A stretch of 20,512 nt of DNA from Trebonia sp035294225 (GTDB taxonomy: Bacteria; Actinomycetota; Actinomycetes; Streptosporangiales; Streptosporangiaceae), in NCBI GenBank assembly GCA_035294225.1, contig DATGLH010000098.1, positions 1-20,512 on the forward strand, written 5' to 3'. The translations under genes and the position numbers were made by a program. Positions 6,916-16,835 of the stretch are shown here, in pieces. Within the stretch, counting starts at the first letter, position 1, and the number at the start of each line of letters is the position of its first letter. The notes below the pieces were generated by a model that searched no databases, was not told where the DNA came from, and worked only from the letters and a program-made list of their open reading frames with translations.

Positions 6916-7524
6916 TCAGGGCGCGACGGGCTCGCCGGCCAGCCAGGCGGCGCCGCGCGCGTACAGCGCCTCCACCTCGGGACCGCGCAGCCCCGGCATG
7001 TCCGGCTTGACCGGATACCCCGCCTGCACCTGCAGGTACGCGAGGTGCCTGTAGCCGGCCGGGAAGCGCCCGAGCAGGGCAGGGTCGAGTCCGACCGTGG
7101 CGCCGGGCGGGACCGGGTCCAGCCGGTCCTTCTCGTAGATGGGCTGGCGCAAGACGATCCCCCACCGGCCGTCCCGCTTCTCGAAGAAGTCGTAGAAGCG
7201 GCCGATGCAGGTGACATCGCACAGCACACCGTGGACATCGCCGCGCTGCATGATCGTCATCCGGGTCTGCGAGATCGCCCGCGTCCCCGCCACCGTCGCC
7301 TGGCTGGCGCCGGTGTAGTGCAGGATGCTGACGCCCTTCTCGAAGCCCTCCTTGCTGACCCGGATGAAGTCCTCCTTGGGCCCCTGGAACCAGGTCGCCA
7401 TCATGTAGCCGTCGTCGTGCCACTGCTCGCGGAACCAGTCCCAGTTCGCCGAGTCCCTGGCGAGCGCCCAGGATTCGACCACGTCCCTGATCGCGAGCTT
7501 GTCGGCCAGCGTCTGGTCTGTCAT
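6916..7524 (-). CDS. Nuclear transport factor 2 (SnoaL)-like protein
   Basis: A 202-residue protein with an NTF2-like cone fold of the SnoaL_4 type, a fold used by polyketide cyclases, dehydratases, isomerases and dioxygenase small subunits. The opening DKLAIRDVVESWALARDSANWDWFREQWHDDGYM is the typical first helices (quoted over two blocks: DKLAIRDVVESWALARD and WDWFREQWHDDGYM). Later strands are VSILHYTGASQATVAG, TRMTIMQRGD and CIGRFYDFFEKRDGRWGIVLR. ATG 7524 has AAGGGG six bases upstream. It lies 70 bases after the ABC ATPase gene on the same strand, so it may be the last gene of the transporter operon and might act on the imported compound. Enzyme activity cannot be read from the sequence. 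Confidence 0.86.
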   Translation of the reverse strand: MTDQTLADKLAIRDVVESWALARDSANWDWFREQWHDDGYMMATWFQGPKEDFIRVSKEGFEKGVSILHYTGASQATVAGTRAISQTRMTIMQRGDVHGVLCDVTCIGRFYDFFEKRDGRWGIVLRQPIYEKDRLDPVPPGATVGLDPALLGRFPAGYRHLAYLQVQAGYPVKPDMPGLRGPEVEALYARGAAWLAGEPVAP

Positions 7525-7594
7525 ATGCCCCTTCTATCATTCCGAACGCACGCGGCCGGCTCCCCTCGGGCAAGGCGGCCCGCGGGGCCGGCGG

Positions 7595-9766
<2,172 letters not shown>

Positions 9767-9787
9767 AGCGGATGGGTACCTCTCGGA

Positions 9788-9825
9788 TTCGTGGGCTCGG
9801 TGGAGCTTCGTGGGCTCGGTGGAGC
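9788..9825 (-). repeat. Perfect 19-bp tandem duplication at the 3' end of the DppC-like gene
   Basis: The unit TTCGTGGGCTCGGTGGAGC occurs twice without a gap (9788-9806, 9807-9825), ending on the first plus-strand base of the permease stop triplet (CTA, 9825-9827). It fills most of the space before the ATPase gene. Confidence 0.95.
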
Positions 9826-10748
9826 TACCGGCGCCGCAGCCTGACGTCGAGGGAGTCGCGCAGCGCGTCGCCGATCAGGTTGCAGGCCATGACCACCAGC
9901 ACGATGCACGCGCCGACCGGGTAGACCTGCCACCAGTAACCGTCCTGGAGGTAGGTGACGCCGTTGGAGAGCAGGTCGCCCCAGTCCTGGTTCGGCCAGT
10001 GCAGGCCGAAGCCGAGGAAGCCGAGCGCGGCGATCGCGAGGATCGCGTCCGCCACCTGGAAGGTGACGTTGACGATCACCACGCCGAGCGCGTTGGGCAG
10101 CAGGTGCCGCGCGATGAGGCGCGGCTGCCCGGCGCCGGCCACCCGGGCGGCGGACACGAAGTCCCGCACCCGGAGGGTGAGCACCTCGCCGCGCACCAGC
10201 CGGGCGGGCACCAGCCAGCTGAACCCCCCGATGAGCAGGGACAGCGACAGCACCGACGCTCCGTACCTGACCGCGACGATCAGCACGATGAACAGGAACG
10301 GGATCGACAAGAACACGTCGACCACGCGCATCAGGACGGCGTCCGCGACGCCGCCGGCCAGCCCGGAGACCGCCCCCCACACAGCGCCGATGACGATGGC
10401 GATGACGGCGGAGAAGAACCCGACTTCGAGCGCCGCCTGGCCGCCCTTCATCAGCAGGGCCAGCTCGTCGTACCCCTGGTTGCTCGTGCCCAGCGGATGC
10501 CCGGCGCCGGGCGGCAGGTTGGTGGACAGCAGGTCCGAGGTGAGGTAGTTGCCGTGGTAGAACACCGGCCCGGCGAAGCTGAACAGCACGAAGAACAGCA
10601 AGATGGCCGCGCCCGTCACGGCCAGCCGGTTCCGCGCGAACTCGCGCAGCGCCAGCCGCCAGCCGCTCTGGACGGGGCCGACCTCGCCGCCCTCGGGCGC
10701 GCGGGTCACGTCAAGCGGCGGTAGGGACCCGGCGGCCATCTGGGACAT
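9825..10748 (-). CDS. ABC importer permease, DppC-like
   Basis: A 307-residue inner-membrane permease of the peptide/nickel family. A cytoplasmic N-terminus leads to LALREFARNRLAVTGAAILL, the OppC_N segment, and a first membrane helix. The extracellular loop has HPLGTSNQGYDELALLMKGG, matching the conserved HPLGTD-G-D-SRL-G block of OppC/DppC. The binding-protein-dependent transport domain follows with about five helices and the EAA-type loop FVSAARVAGAGQPRLIARHLLPN, which contacts the ATPases. The C-terminal GFLGFGLHWPNQDWGDLL block is also family-typical. ATG 10748 has GAGAGG upstream; a second Met three codons later is possible. It lies 36 bases after the DppB-like gene and pairs with it. 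Confidence 0.95.
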   Translation of the reverse strand: MSQMAAGSLPPLDVTRAPEGGEVGPVQSGWRLALREFARNRLAVTGAAILLFFVLFSFAGPVFYHGNYLTSDLLSTNLPPGAGHPLGTSNQGYDELALLMKGGQAALEVGFFSAVIAIVIGAVWGAVSGLAGGVADAVLMRVVDVFLSIPFLFIVLIVAVRYGASVLSLSLLIGGFSWLVPARLVRGEVLTLRVRDFVSAARVAGAGQPRLIARHLLPNALGVVIVNVTFQVADAILAIAALGFLGFGLHWPNQDWGDLLSNGVTYLQDGYWWQVYPVGACIVLVVMACNLIGDALRDSLDVRLRRR

Positions 10749-10784
10749 TGCCAGCCATCCTCTCGATTGTCATCGCCGGGCCGG

Positions 10785-11732
10785 TCAGGCCAGGCGGATG
10801 CGCGGGTCCGCCACGGTCAGCGCGACGTCCGCGACAAGGTTGCCGATGATGGTGAGCACCGCGCCGATAAGGGTGTAGGCGAGGAGCACGTTGTAGTCGG
10901 CGTTGCCGAGCGCGTCGTAGAACAGCAGGCCGAGCCCGCGGTAGTTGAACAGCGTCTCGGTGATGAGGTTCCCGGCCAGCAGCGTCGGGATGGACAGGCC
11001 GATCAGCGTGACCATCGGCAGGCAGGCGTTGCGGAGCAGGTGCCGCATCAGCACGAGCCGCTCCGGCAGGCCCTTGGCCCTGGCGACCTTGATGTAGTCC
11101 TGCGCCAGCACGTCCATCGCCGACGAGCGCATGTACCGGGAGAACGAGGCGACCGTGAGCAGGGTCAGCGTCACGACCGGCAGCGTCATGCCGTGGAAGT
11201 CCACGACGACCGACAGCAGCGAGCTGGACTGGCTGCCCTGGAAGCTGAACCAGTGCAGGTCGAGGGCGAACACCTGGATGAGGATCAGGCCGAGGAAGAA
11301 GACCGGCATGGCGTACACGCTGAAGGCCATGCCCGTCGCCACGTAGTCGCCGACCGTGTTGCGGCGGACCGCCTGGTACACCCCGAGCGGGATGGCTATC
11401 AGCACCGCCAGCACCAGCGACACGCCTGACAGCCAGGCGCTGCGCGCCCACACCCCGCCGAACAGCGCGGTGACGCTCTGGTTCAGCTTGTAGGAGTAGC
11501 CGAGGTTCCCCCGCACCAGGTTGCCCATGTAGTGCAGGTACTGCACCAGCCAGGGATCGTCGAACCCGTTCTGCTTGTTCCACGCCGCGATCAGCGCGCT
11601 GTTGGCCCGCGCGCCGAGCACGTCGATCGCCGGCGAGGGGTAGATCGCGTGCAGCAGCGCGAAGATGAAGAAGGACACGCCGATCAGGACCACGACCGAG
11701 GTCCCGATCCGGCGGAGGATGTAGCCGACCAC
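10785..11732 (-). CDS. ABC importer permease, DppB-like
   Basis: A 315-residue permease starting at GTG 11732 with AAGGG nine bases upstream. The N-terminus MVGYILRRIGTSVVVLIGVSFFIFALLH is the standard OppB/DppB first helix (quoted in two parts in family descriptions: YILRRIG then the hydrophobic stretch). Downstream come LVQYLHYMGNLVRGNLGYSY, helices including SGVSLVLAVLIAIPLGVYQA and YAMPVFFLGLILIQVFAL, and the EAA loop DYIKVARAKGLPERLVLMRH. The ending ETLFNYRGLGLLFYDALGNADYNVL is the conserved last periplasmic segment and final helix. Both permeases have complete transport domains, so the channel should be functional. The binding-protein gene lies 84 bases upstream, with a strong stem-loop in the gap. 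Confidence 0.95.
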   Translation of the reverse strand: MVGYILRRIGTSVVVLIGVSFFIFALLHAIYPSPAIDVLGARANSALIAAWNKQNGFDDPWLVQYLHYMGNLVRGNLGYSYKLNQSVTALFGGVWARSAWLSGVSLVLAVLIAIPLGVYQAVRRNTVGDYVATGMAFSVYAMPVFFLGLILIQVFALDLHWFSFQGSQSSSLLSVVVDFHGMTLPVVTLTLLTVASFSRYMRSSAMDVLAQDYIKVARAKGLPERLVLMRHLLRNACLPMVTLIGLSIPTLLAGNLITETLFNYRGLGLLFYDALGNADYNVLLAYTLIGAVLTIIGNLVADVALTVADPRIRLA

Positions 11733-11762
11733 TCGTGATGACCCTTCATGCCGGGTGAGCCG

Positions 11763-11800
11763 CGCTGCCGGGCCCGCCAGCGCGGCCGGGCCCGGCAGCG
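11763..11800 (-). promoter_or_regulatory. Strong intercistronic stem-loop after the binding-protein gene
   Basis: A perfect 14-bp GC-rich inverted repeat (11763-11776 with 11787-11800, core GCTGCCGGGCCCG) has a 10-base loop. It lies between the binding-protein stop and the first permease start with no T-tract. In malEFG-like operons such structures protect binding-protein mRNA or partly end transcription, raising the binding protein above the membrane subunits. Confidence 0.75.
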
Positions 11801-11805
11801 TCCCT

Positions 11806-11825
11806 GCTACTTGGTGCTACTTGGT
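11806..11825 (-). repeat. Perfect 10-bp tandem duplication spanning the binding-protein stop codon
   Basis: GCTACTTGGT is repeated twice (11806-11815, 11816-11825). The second copy includes the stop triplet of the binding-protein gene (CTA on the plus strand, 11817-11819); the first duplicates it downstream. Confidence 0.93.
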
Positions 11826-13742
11826 GAAGAACCAGTACTCGGGGTTCCAGGAGGCCTGGGTCAGTGACTCGAACGACTGCGGCGTGCCGGACACCGACTT
11901 CTTCCAGACCAGGATCGCCGCCGTCCCGAACGCGTCGTCCGGGTTCGGCTGGAACAGGCTGGGCTGCTGCTGCGTGAGGTACTGTGCCTCGGCGGTCACC
12001 GCGTCCGGGTTCGGGCTGGAGATCGACGCGGTGATGAGCTTGTCCGCCTGCGGGTCGTCGTACCCGCCTACGTTGCTGGACCCGGCCGAGTTGAACACGC
12101 CGAACGTGGTCGGGTAGGTGGAGTTGGTGAACCCGCCGAAGTCCTGCATCGCCCACTTGTTGACCGTCTTGGGCGAGGACGGGTCGTTGTAGTTGGCGAT
12201 CATGTAGTTGAAGTTGCTCGTCGACAGGTTCATCGTGATGCCGACCGTCTTGGCCTGCGAGGCCCAGTCCTGCACCTGCTCGCCGATGACCGCCGGGCTG
12301 GTGTTGTAGATGACGTTCCACTCGAGCTTCGTGCCTGCGGGGATGCCCGCGCCGCACTCGCCTGTCCCGGTGCCCGGCTTGGCGCAGGTGTCGGTGCCGT
12401 TCGGCACGACCGTCCAGCCGTTCGCCTTGAGGATCGACGCCGCCGTGGCCGGGCTGTACGGGTACGGGTTGGTGAGCGCGTTCGGCGGCGTGTAGGGGCT
12501 CTTCGGGATCTCCGGGATCGGGCCGAAGCCCTGGCCGCCCGCGCCGTAGAAGAACGCCTTGATGTAGCCGGGCTCGTTTTCCAGGTGGGCGAGGGCCTGC
12601 CGGATGTAGAGCTTGTCGATGATGTTGTTGAAGTCGCCGGTGGTGTCCTTGAAGTTGTAGGTGACGTACGACCAGCCGAAGTCGGAGTAGCCGAACTCGT
12701 TGTAGGACGATGCCAGGCTGGCTATCTGCGGGACGTCGGTGAGCGGCACGTAACCGATATCGATGGAGCCCGCCTTGACCGCGTTGAACTCGGCCGCGTC
12801 GGACTGGAAGGGCACGGACTGCCAGCTCGACTCGACCTTGGCGTGCGGACCGCCGTAGGCCGGGTTCGGGGCCATCGTGAAGGCGCCGGTGCTCGGCGTG
12901 AAGGAGGTCAGCTTGTACGGGCCGTCGACGACCTGCCACAGCGGGTTGGTCGCGTAGGTCGACACCGACTTCGACTGGGCGGCGAGGTAGTCGTAGATCT
13001 TCTTGGCGTCCGCGGGGTTGGTGGCCCAGTCGGTGATCGCCTTGCCGCCGGTCGCGTCGATGTCCCACACGTGGGAGGGCATCGGCTGCACGCTGCCGAG
13101 GGAGTCCTGCCAGAACCAGGTGGGGTTCACCGCCTTGGTGAGGTTCATCGTGACCGTGGACGAGTTCGGCGCGCTGATGCTGGCCACCTCGTCCGGAATG
13201 CCCAGGCCGGGGGTGTAGGGCGCCCAGTTGGCCGGGCTCTCCTTGAGCGCGGCCTTCAGCAGGTACCACCAGAACAGCACGTCCTTGGAGGTCAGCGGCT
13301 GACCGTCGGACCACTTGTAGGCGGACTTCAGCGTGAACGTGACCGTCTTGTCGCCGTTGGACCACGTGGGGTCGCTGGCGAGCGACATGGCCGGAACTTC
13401 CGTAGGCTCCACGCCGTTGACGAACCAGTACAGCGGCCGGTACATCTGGTAGTCGAACTCGGGCACGGTGTACACCGAGTTCGTGGCCCCGGTGACCATC
13501 GGCAGGATCCAGGTCGGCGCCGCGTCGGGCGGCGCGGCCACGGTGATCGTGCCGGCGTGCTCGGGGCCGGCGGCCATGGCGGGCACGTGGCCGAACTGGC
13601 CCAGCAGTCCGATGCTGCCATTGGAACCGGGAGCGCTGCTGGTGCCGCCCCCGCCACTGCTGCTGCCGCCGCTGCAGGCGGCCAGCGCGGTCACGCCCGC
13701 CAGCACGAGAGCGAGGCCGCCCGCGACCCGCTTTCTCATCAT
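11817..13742 (-). CDS. Extracellular solute-binding lipoprotein, family 5 (peptide/oligopeptide type)
   Basis: A 641-residue lipoprotein that should capture the substrate outside the membrane and deliver it to the downstream permeases. ATG 13742 follows GGGAGGG; a second ATG is the next codon. The signal peptide MMRKRVAGGLALVLAGVTAL ends in the lipobox LAAC (C23), then a Ser/Gly-rich tether. The family core is visible: MYRPLYWFVNG, the strand TVTFTLKSAYKWSDGQPLTSKDVLFWW (motif KWSDGQPLTSKDV), GPYKLTSF, the domain II region IRQALAHLENEPGYIKAFFYG, and WNPEYWFF at the end. The frame is open about 80 codons upstream, but that part lacks a signal peptide and is unlikely to be translated. Ligand class is inferred from family only; peptides are most likely, but sugars or metal chelates also occur. 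Confidence 0.94.
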   Translation of the reverse strand: MMRKRVAGGLALVLAGVTALAACSGGSSSGGGGTSSAPGSNGSIGLLGQFGHVPAMAAGPEHAGTITVAAPPDAAPTWILPMVTGATNSVYTVPEFDYQMYRPLYWFVNGVEPTEVPAMSLASDPTWSNGDKTVTFTLKSAYKWSDGQPLTSKDVLFWWYLLKAALKESPANWAPYTPGLGIPDEVASISAPNSSTVTMNLTKAVNPTWFWQDSLGSVQPMPSHVWDIDATGGKAITDWATNPADAKKIYDYLAAQSKSVSTYATNPLWQVVDGPYKLTSFTPSTGAFTMAPNPAYGGPHAKVESSWQSVPFQSDAAEFNAVKAGSIDIGYVPLTDVPQIASLASSYNEFGYSDFGWSYVTYNFKDTTGDFNNIIDKLYIRQALAHLENEPGYIKAFFYGAGGQGFGPIPEIPKSPYTPPNALTNPYPYSPATAASILKANGWTVVPNGTDTCAKPGTGTGECGAGIPAGTKLEWNVIYNTSPAVIGEQVQDWASQAKTVGITMNLSTSNFNYMIANYNDPSSPKTVNKWAMQDFGGFTNSTYPTTFGVFNSAGSSNVGGYDDPQADKLITASISSPNPDAVTAEAQYLTQQQPSLFQPNPDDAFGTAAILVWKKSVSGTPQSFESLTQASWNPEYWFFTK

Positions 13743-13853
13743 CGTCCCTCCCCGCTCGCGCTGGTGGCGCCATCGGCACGGAATCGGATCATCGCGTGTC
13801 GCCTTTCTGTTCATCGCAGCTCTGCCGGCAGCAGGCCGCGACGGCCGCCCGGG

Positions 13854-13870
13854 GCACCGGATCGCGGTGC
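13854..13870 (-). other. Second hairpin in the binding-protein leader
   Basis: GCACCG and CGGTGC pair around GATCG (6-bp stem, 5-base loop), between the large palindrome at 13900-13938 and the binding-protein start. Confidence 0.45.
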
Positions 13871-13899
13871 ACCGGGCCGCCCGGGTCCCCGGCCTGTCA

Positions 13900-13938
13900 T
13901 CCGGTGCGTCCGGGCTGGGCCAGCCCGGACGCACCGGA
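13900..13938 (-). promoter_or_regulatory. Near-perfect 39-bp palindrome in the ABC operon leader
   Basis: The two arms (outer part CCGGTGCGTCCGGGCT and its complement) pair perfectly over 19 positions around one central base. As RNA this gives a stem of about 17 bp with a 5-base loop. It lies about 160 bases upstream of the binding-protein ATG and has no T-tract on the minus strand. It may be a leader hairpin, a terminator of the relic upstream, or a regulator site. Confidence 0.7.
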
Positions 13939-14174
13939 AGGCTGCCAGTGTTTTGAGTTGACGGAAGCGTAAGTTCCTGGTGCATCGATCATCGCGCGGA
14001 AATGTTACAACTTGTCATCTATCCGGCAGACTGGATGGCAAGGGCATTAACGCGGTCATTGCGATATTGATATCCCAGGGACCGTTTGTCTAGTTTCGGC
14101 CGGTTGGCCGTCGCCGTCTCCGGGGCACGGCAGGGTCGGGGGCTTTCGGCCACGGGAACTGGGAGGGGGAGCTT
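13939..14174. other. Non-coding region, presumed promoter region of the ABC operon
   Basis: This stretch is less GC-rich than its surroundings and holds no credible gene. It includes a small palindrome GATATTGATATC (14063-14074). The ABC operon promoter should lie here, but I cannot assign convincing -35/-10 boxes. Confidence 0.4.
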
Positions 14175-14269
14175 TTACGGCAAAGCAGCCACATAACGTC
14201 GAATCAGTAACTTAAGACGCGATTCGCAACGAAGCCAGACCGATCCGGCATTCCACCCGTCGCGTATGC

Positions 14270-14760
14270 ACGGAAAGCAACCGCGCGCCGGGGCCGCACC
14301 GGGAGGCCGGGCGAGCCGGAGCACACGACGCCGAGGACGAGCCCGCCCGCGATCTCCGGCAGGCCGGGCGCGCGCGGCACCGCGCCGGACGCGAGCCAGG
14401 GTGAAGGGCCCGTGGCCGGCGCAGCGCCGGACAGCCGCCGCATCCGGGGAGTTCCGGTCCGAGGCCAGCTCAACGACCGCGGGCAGTTTCCCCAGCGGGC
14501 ACGGCACCGGGTAAGCCGGGTAACCGGGTAATAGGCGCGCCGGGTAGTCGATGAGCTCAGCGACCCGGGCCTGCCCCGGAAACCCGCACCCTTGCGGCGC
14601 GACGCCGATCCGCTCGCGCAGCCTGGCCTGCTGGTCCGCCGGGTCGAGCCCGGGCATCCGGACGGTGCCCGCCAGCGCGCCGCCTGAAGCCCGAGGATCT
14701 CCACCGTGGCGGCCTTCCCGGCGCCGTTGCGGTGGATACGCGGCTGAGCTGCGGGAACAA
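14270..14760 (-). pseudogene. Decayed ABC transporter ATPase (drug-exporter type) relic
   Basis: Fragments of an ABC ATPase survive on the minus strand in different frames. One frame gives HRNGAGKAATVEILGL, a Walker A region in which GKTT has become GKAA, losing the Ser/Thr needed for Mg-ATP. After a frame change the text reads MPGLDPADQQARLRERIGVAPQGCGF then ARVAELIDY, which matches the GLDP...LR-RIG--PQ...VAELL region around the Q-loop of DrrA-like ATPases. A second change near 14540, in a CCGGGTAA triplet repeat, is followed by a possible signature remnant RRLSGAAPA, and then no recognisable Walker B. No full-length frame exists, so the gene is dead. Boundaries are approximate. Confidence 0.65.
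14507..14531. repeat. Three copies of CCGGGTAA inside the ABC relic
   Basis: CCGGGTAAG, CCGGGTAA and CCGGGTAA are adjacent, then TA. The expansion lies where the relic's reading frame breaks and may be one cause of the break. Confidence 0.8.
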
Positions 14761-14933
14761 TGGAGGCTTGTGAGCCCGGCAGGCTGCGGGTCTGGGTCGG
14801 AATCCGGCGGAGCCGCGGCGCCAATGCACAGGCAATCGGATCCGTCGCCCTTGACGGCGCGCTCGCAGTATCGCAGATATTCCCAGACGTGTCGGGCGCG
14901 TCGTCACAGGTGGGCGCGTGGCACGCTTAGAGC

Positions 14934-15334
14934 ATGGATGACGAACATGTCCTGAAGCTCATCCTGAGCGGCGAGAGCGAGCAGGTCGAACGCAAGGAGA
15001 GGCACTTCAGCAACTGCTGAGGAACGCGCTGCTGCACAGGACCTACGAGGCGAGCAACGCCCCAGTTCGCGTCACCTGGTTTGATGACCGGGTGGAGATC
15101 CATTCACCTGGGGGCCCGTTCGGGCAGGTGACGGTCGAGACGATCGGGCAGCCGGGGCTGACGGACTACCGGAATCCGACCCTCGCCGGAGTCCTGAACC
15201 GGCTCGGGTTCGTTCAGCGATTTGGCATCGGGATACAGATCGCTCGTGACCGTCTCGCCCAGAACGGGAATCCCCCGCCGGAGTTCCAGGCATCGGTAGG
15301 TGCCGTGGCCGCGATAGTGAGGCTGAACCGATGA
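14934..15334 (+). pseudogene. AlbA_2 / HATPase_c_4 ATP-binding protein with large internal deletion
   Basis: The first codons from ATG 14934 read MDDEHVLKLILSGESEQVERKE, the start of an AlbA_2 (Schlafen-like, divergent AAA_4) domain. This frame ends at a TGA after 28 residues. In another frame from about 15000 the text gives EALQQLLRNALLHRTYEAS, then VRVTWFDDRVEIHSPGGPFGQV, DYRNPTLAGVLNRLGFVQRFGIGI and NGNPPPEF, the C-terminal ATP-lid/HATPase_c_4 region of the same kind of protein (quoted in parts). The two pieces are joined near 14990-15003, so most of a protein usually 400-500 residues long is missing. The tail stop overlaps the start of the ParA-like gene (ATGA at 15331-15334), showing that the two genes were once translated together. 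No function remains likely. Confidence 0.8.
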
Positions 15335-16334
15335 CCACGCCCGTTGTCACTTTCTTCAACAACAGGGGCGGCGTCGGCAAGACGACGCTGGTCCATCACC
15401 TGTCCTGGATGCTGCGCGAACTCGGGCTGTCGTGGTGGCGGTAGATCTCGACCCGCAGGCCAACCTGACTGCGTCGTTTCTTGATGACGACAGTGTCGAG
15501 AAGCTGTGGAGCGCGCCGCGGAGGCTTTCTGCATACGGGGCGCTGGAGCCGCTGTTCGGCGGCACCGGCGGCATAGCCGATCCGCACGTGGAGGAGATCG
15601 CGCCTAACCTCGGGCTCGTTCCAGGCGATGTGCTGCTGTCAGGCACCGAGCAGGAGCTGAGCCTCGCCTGGGCGACCAGCCTCAGCGGCGGAATCAGCGC
15701 CATCCGGGCATTCGGCGTGACCACAGCGTTCTCGACACTCGTGCAGCGGGCTGCCGCGCAGGCAGATGCCAGAATCGTGCTCGTCGACGTCGGCCCGAAT
15801 CTCGGCGCCATCAACCGGGCAGTCATGATCGCCTCCGATCATGTTGTGATACCGCTCGCCCCTGACCTCTACTCCTTGCAGGGACTGCGGAACCTGGGCC
15901 CGACCCTCGCTGATTGGCGCCAGGACTGGGCTAGCCACGTGGCGAGGAAGCCCGATCCCGGGCTCGACGCGCCCGCCGGGCAGATGCGCCCGCGTGGCTA
16001 TGTGGTCCTGCAGCACGGCACGCGGGTCGACCGTGTCGTGGGCGCCTACGACCGGTGGCTGCGCCAGGTACCCGGGCAGTACCGCGAGTCGGTGCTCAGA
16101 GAGCCGGCCGGCCATCCGCCGCCGCCGGAGAAGGACGAGTACTGCCTCGGGCTCATCAAGCACTACCATTCGCTCGCACCGATGGCCCAGGAGGCACGCA
16201 AGCCGTTGTTCCTGCTGCGCTCGGCTGACGGAGCGATCGGGGCACACCAGCGGGCCGTGCAGGAGGCCTACCGCCACTTCGAAGCGCTAGCGAGACGCCT
16301 ACTGAGTACGATCGACGCCGCTGCTCCGGCATGA
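15331..16334 (+). pseudogene. ParA-like ATPase with a one-base frameshift near its N-terminus
   Basis: ATG 15331 starts MTTPVVTFFNNRGGVGKTTL then VHHLSWMLRELGLS, the deviant Walker A of ParA/MinD ATPases, with Arg in place of the usual first Lys. After GLS the frame reads WWR and TAG. One frame over, the text continues VVAVDLDPQANLTASFLDDD, the Walker A' strand, then RIVLVDVGPNLGAINRAVMIASDH, VIPLAPDLYSLQGLRNLGPTL and a C-terminal domain to 16334 (quoted in parts). One base is missing near 15430; repaired, the protein would be about 334 residues. There is no long homopolymer at the site. The orphan part could start at a GTG at 15432 but would lack the P-loop. It overlaps and is coupled to the AlbA_2-type gene. 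No ParB or parS was seen, so plasmid partition is unlikely. Confidence 0.85.
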
Positions 16335-16335
16335 A

Positions 16336-16640
16336 GGCTCGCGCGGGCGCGACCCGCCGAGCGGTCCGCGAAGACAAGCGGCTGCCGCAATTCAGTAACG
16401 GGCCTGCTGGCGCCGTTCGGTTTCTTCGTCCAGCTTGCGCATCGGCTATTCAGAGCTACCGTTCAGCCATGGCCGTGACGGCACGTGGCTGCGCGATCGC
16501 GGACGTCCGCGGGCACTGGGCACAGAGAGCGGCGAAAGAAACGTCACAGCCTGGACACGGGCTTGGCGGCGACATAGGTCTTCTCCGCCCCGATGACCTT
16601 GCGGAGAAGTCAGGCACGCCGCGGGTGGCGAGCGCCGGGT
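16336..16640. other. Non-coding or degenerate stretch
   Basis: No credible gene on either strand. A short minus-strand frame at about 16400-16450 reads MRKLDEETERRQQARY and a stop, and looks like the helical end of a lost protein, but it is preceded by an in-frame TAG. Confidence 0.4.
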
Positions 16641-16643
16641 TAG

Positions 16644-16835
16644 CGGTATGCCGCTGCCGCCTTTGAGGACTATGCCGAGCGCGAGAACCTTCGGCAGGTG
16701 CTGGCAGCGTGGAACGCCAAGACTCCCGTGCCAGAGGAGGTCCGGGGCCGAGTCCGGGATGAACTGGACCGCGCCGGCCTCACCGGCCGGTCCTGGCGGG
16801 ACGACAGGCAGGCCGGGTGCCCGCCGGCACGGTAA
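16644..16835 (+). pseudogene. Remnant of the antitoxin partner of the PIN toxin
   Basis: The frame after the TAG at 16641 reads AAFEDYAERENLRQVLAAWN then AKTPVPEEVRGRVRDELDRAGL and ends at TAA 16833-16835. It is a charged helical segment typical of the C-terminal, toxin-binding part of small antitoxins and overlaps the toxin start by 19 bases, as toxin-antitoxin pairs often do. No start codon precedes the conserved-looking part; the first in-frame GTG (16698) leaves 45 residues. The DNA-binding N-terminus seems lost. I inferred the antitoxin role from position and composition; I do not recognise a named family. Confidence 0.45.

Noticed and set aside
12585..13961. 458-codon plus-strand frame opposite the binding-protein gene
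   Set aside because: Shadow frame with no recognisable domain; the lipoprotein on the other strand is certain.
14063..14074. Palindrome GATATTGATATC
   Set aside because: Short and unattached to a convincing promoter; noted within the region entry only.
15331..16334. Plasmid-type parABS locus
   Set aside because: No ParB gene or parS-like site (GTTTCACGTGAAAC-like) is visible nearby.
16331..16666. 111-codon frame starting in an ATGA overlap with the ParA-like stop
   Set aside because: The overlap looks like coupling, but the protein text has no recognisable domain and the codon pattern is poor. Kept as non-coding.
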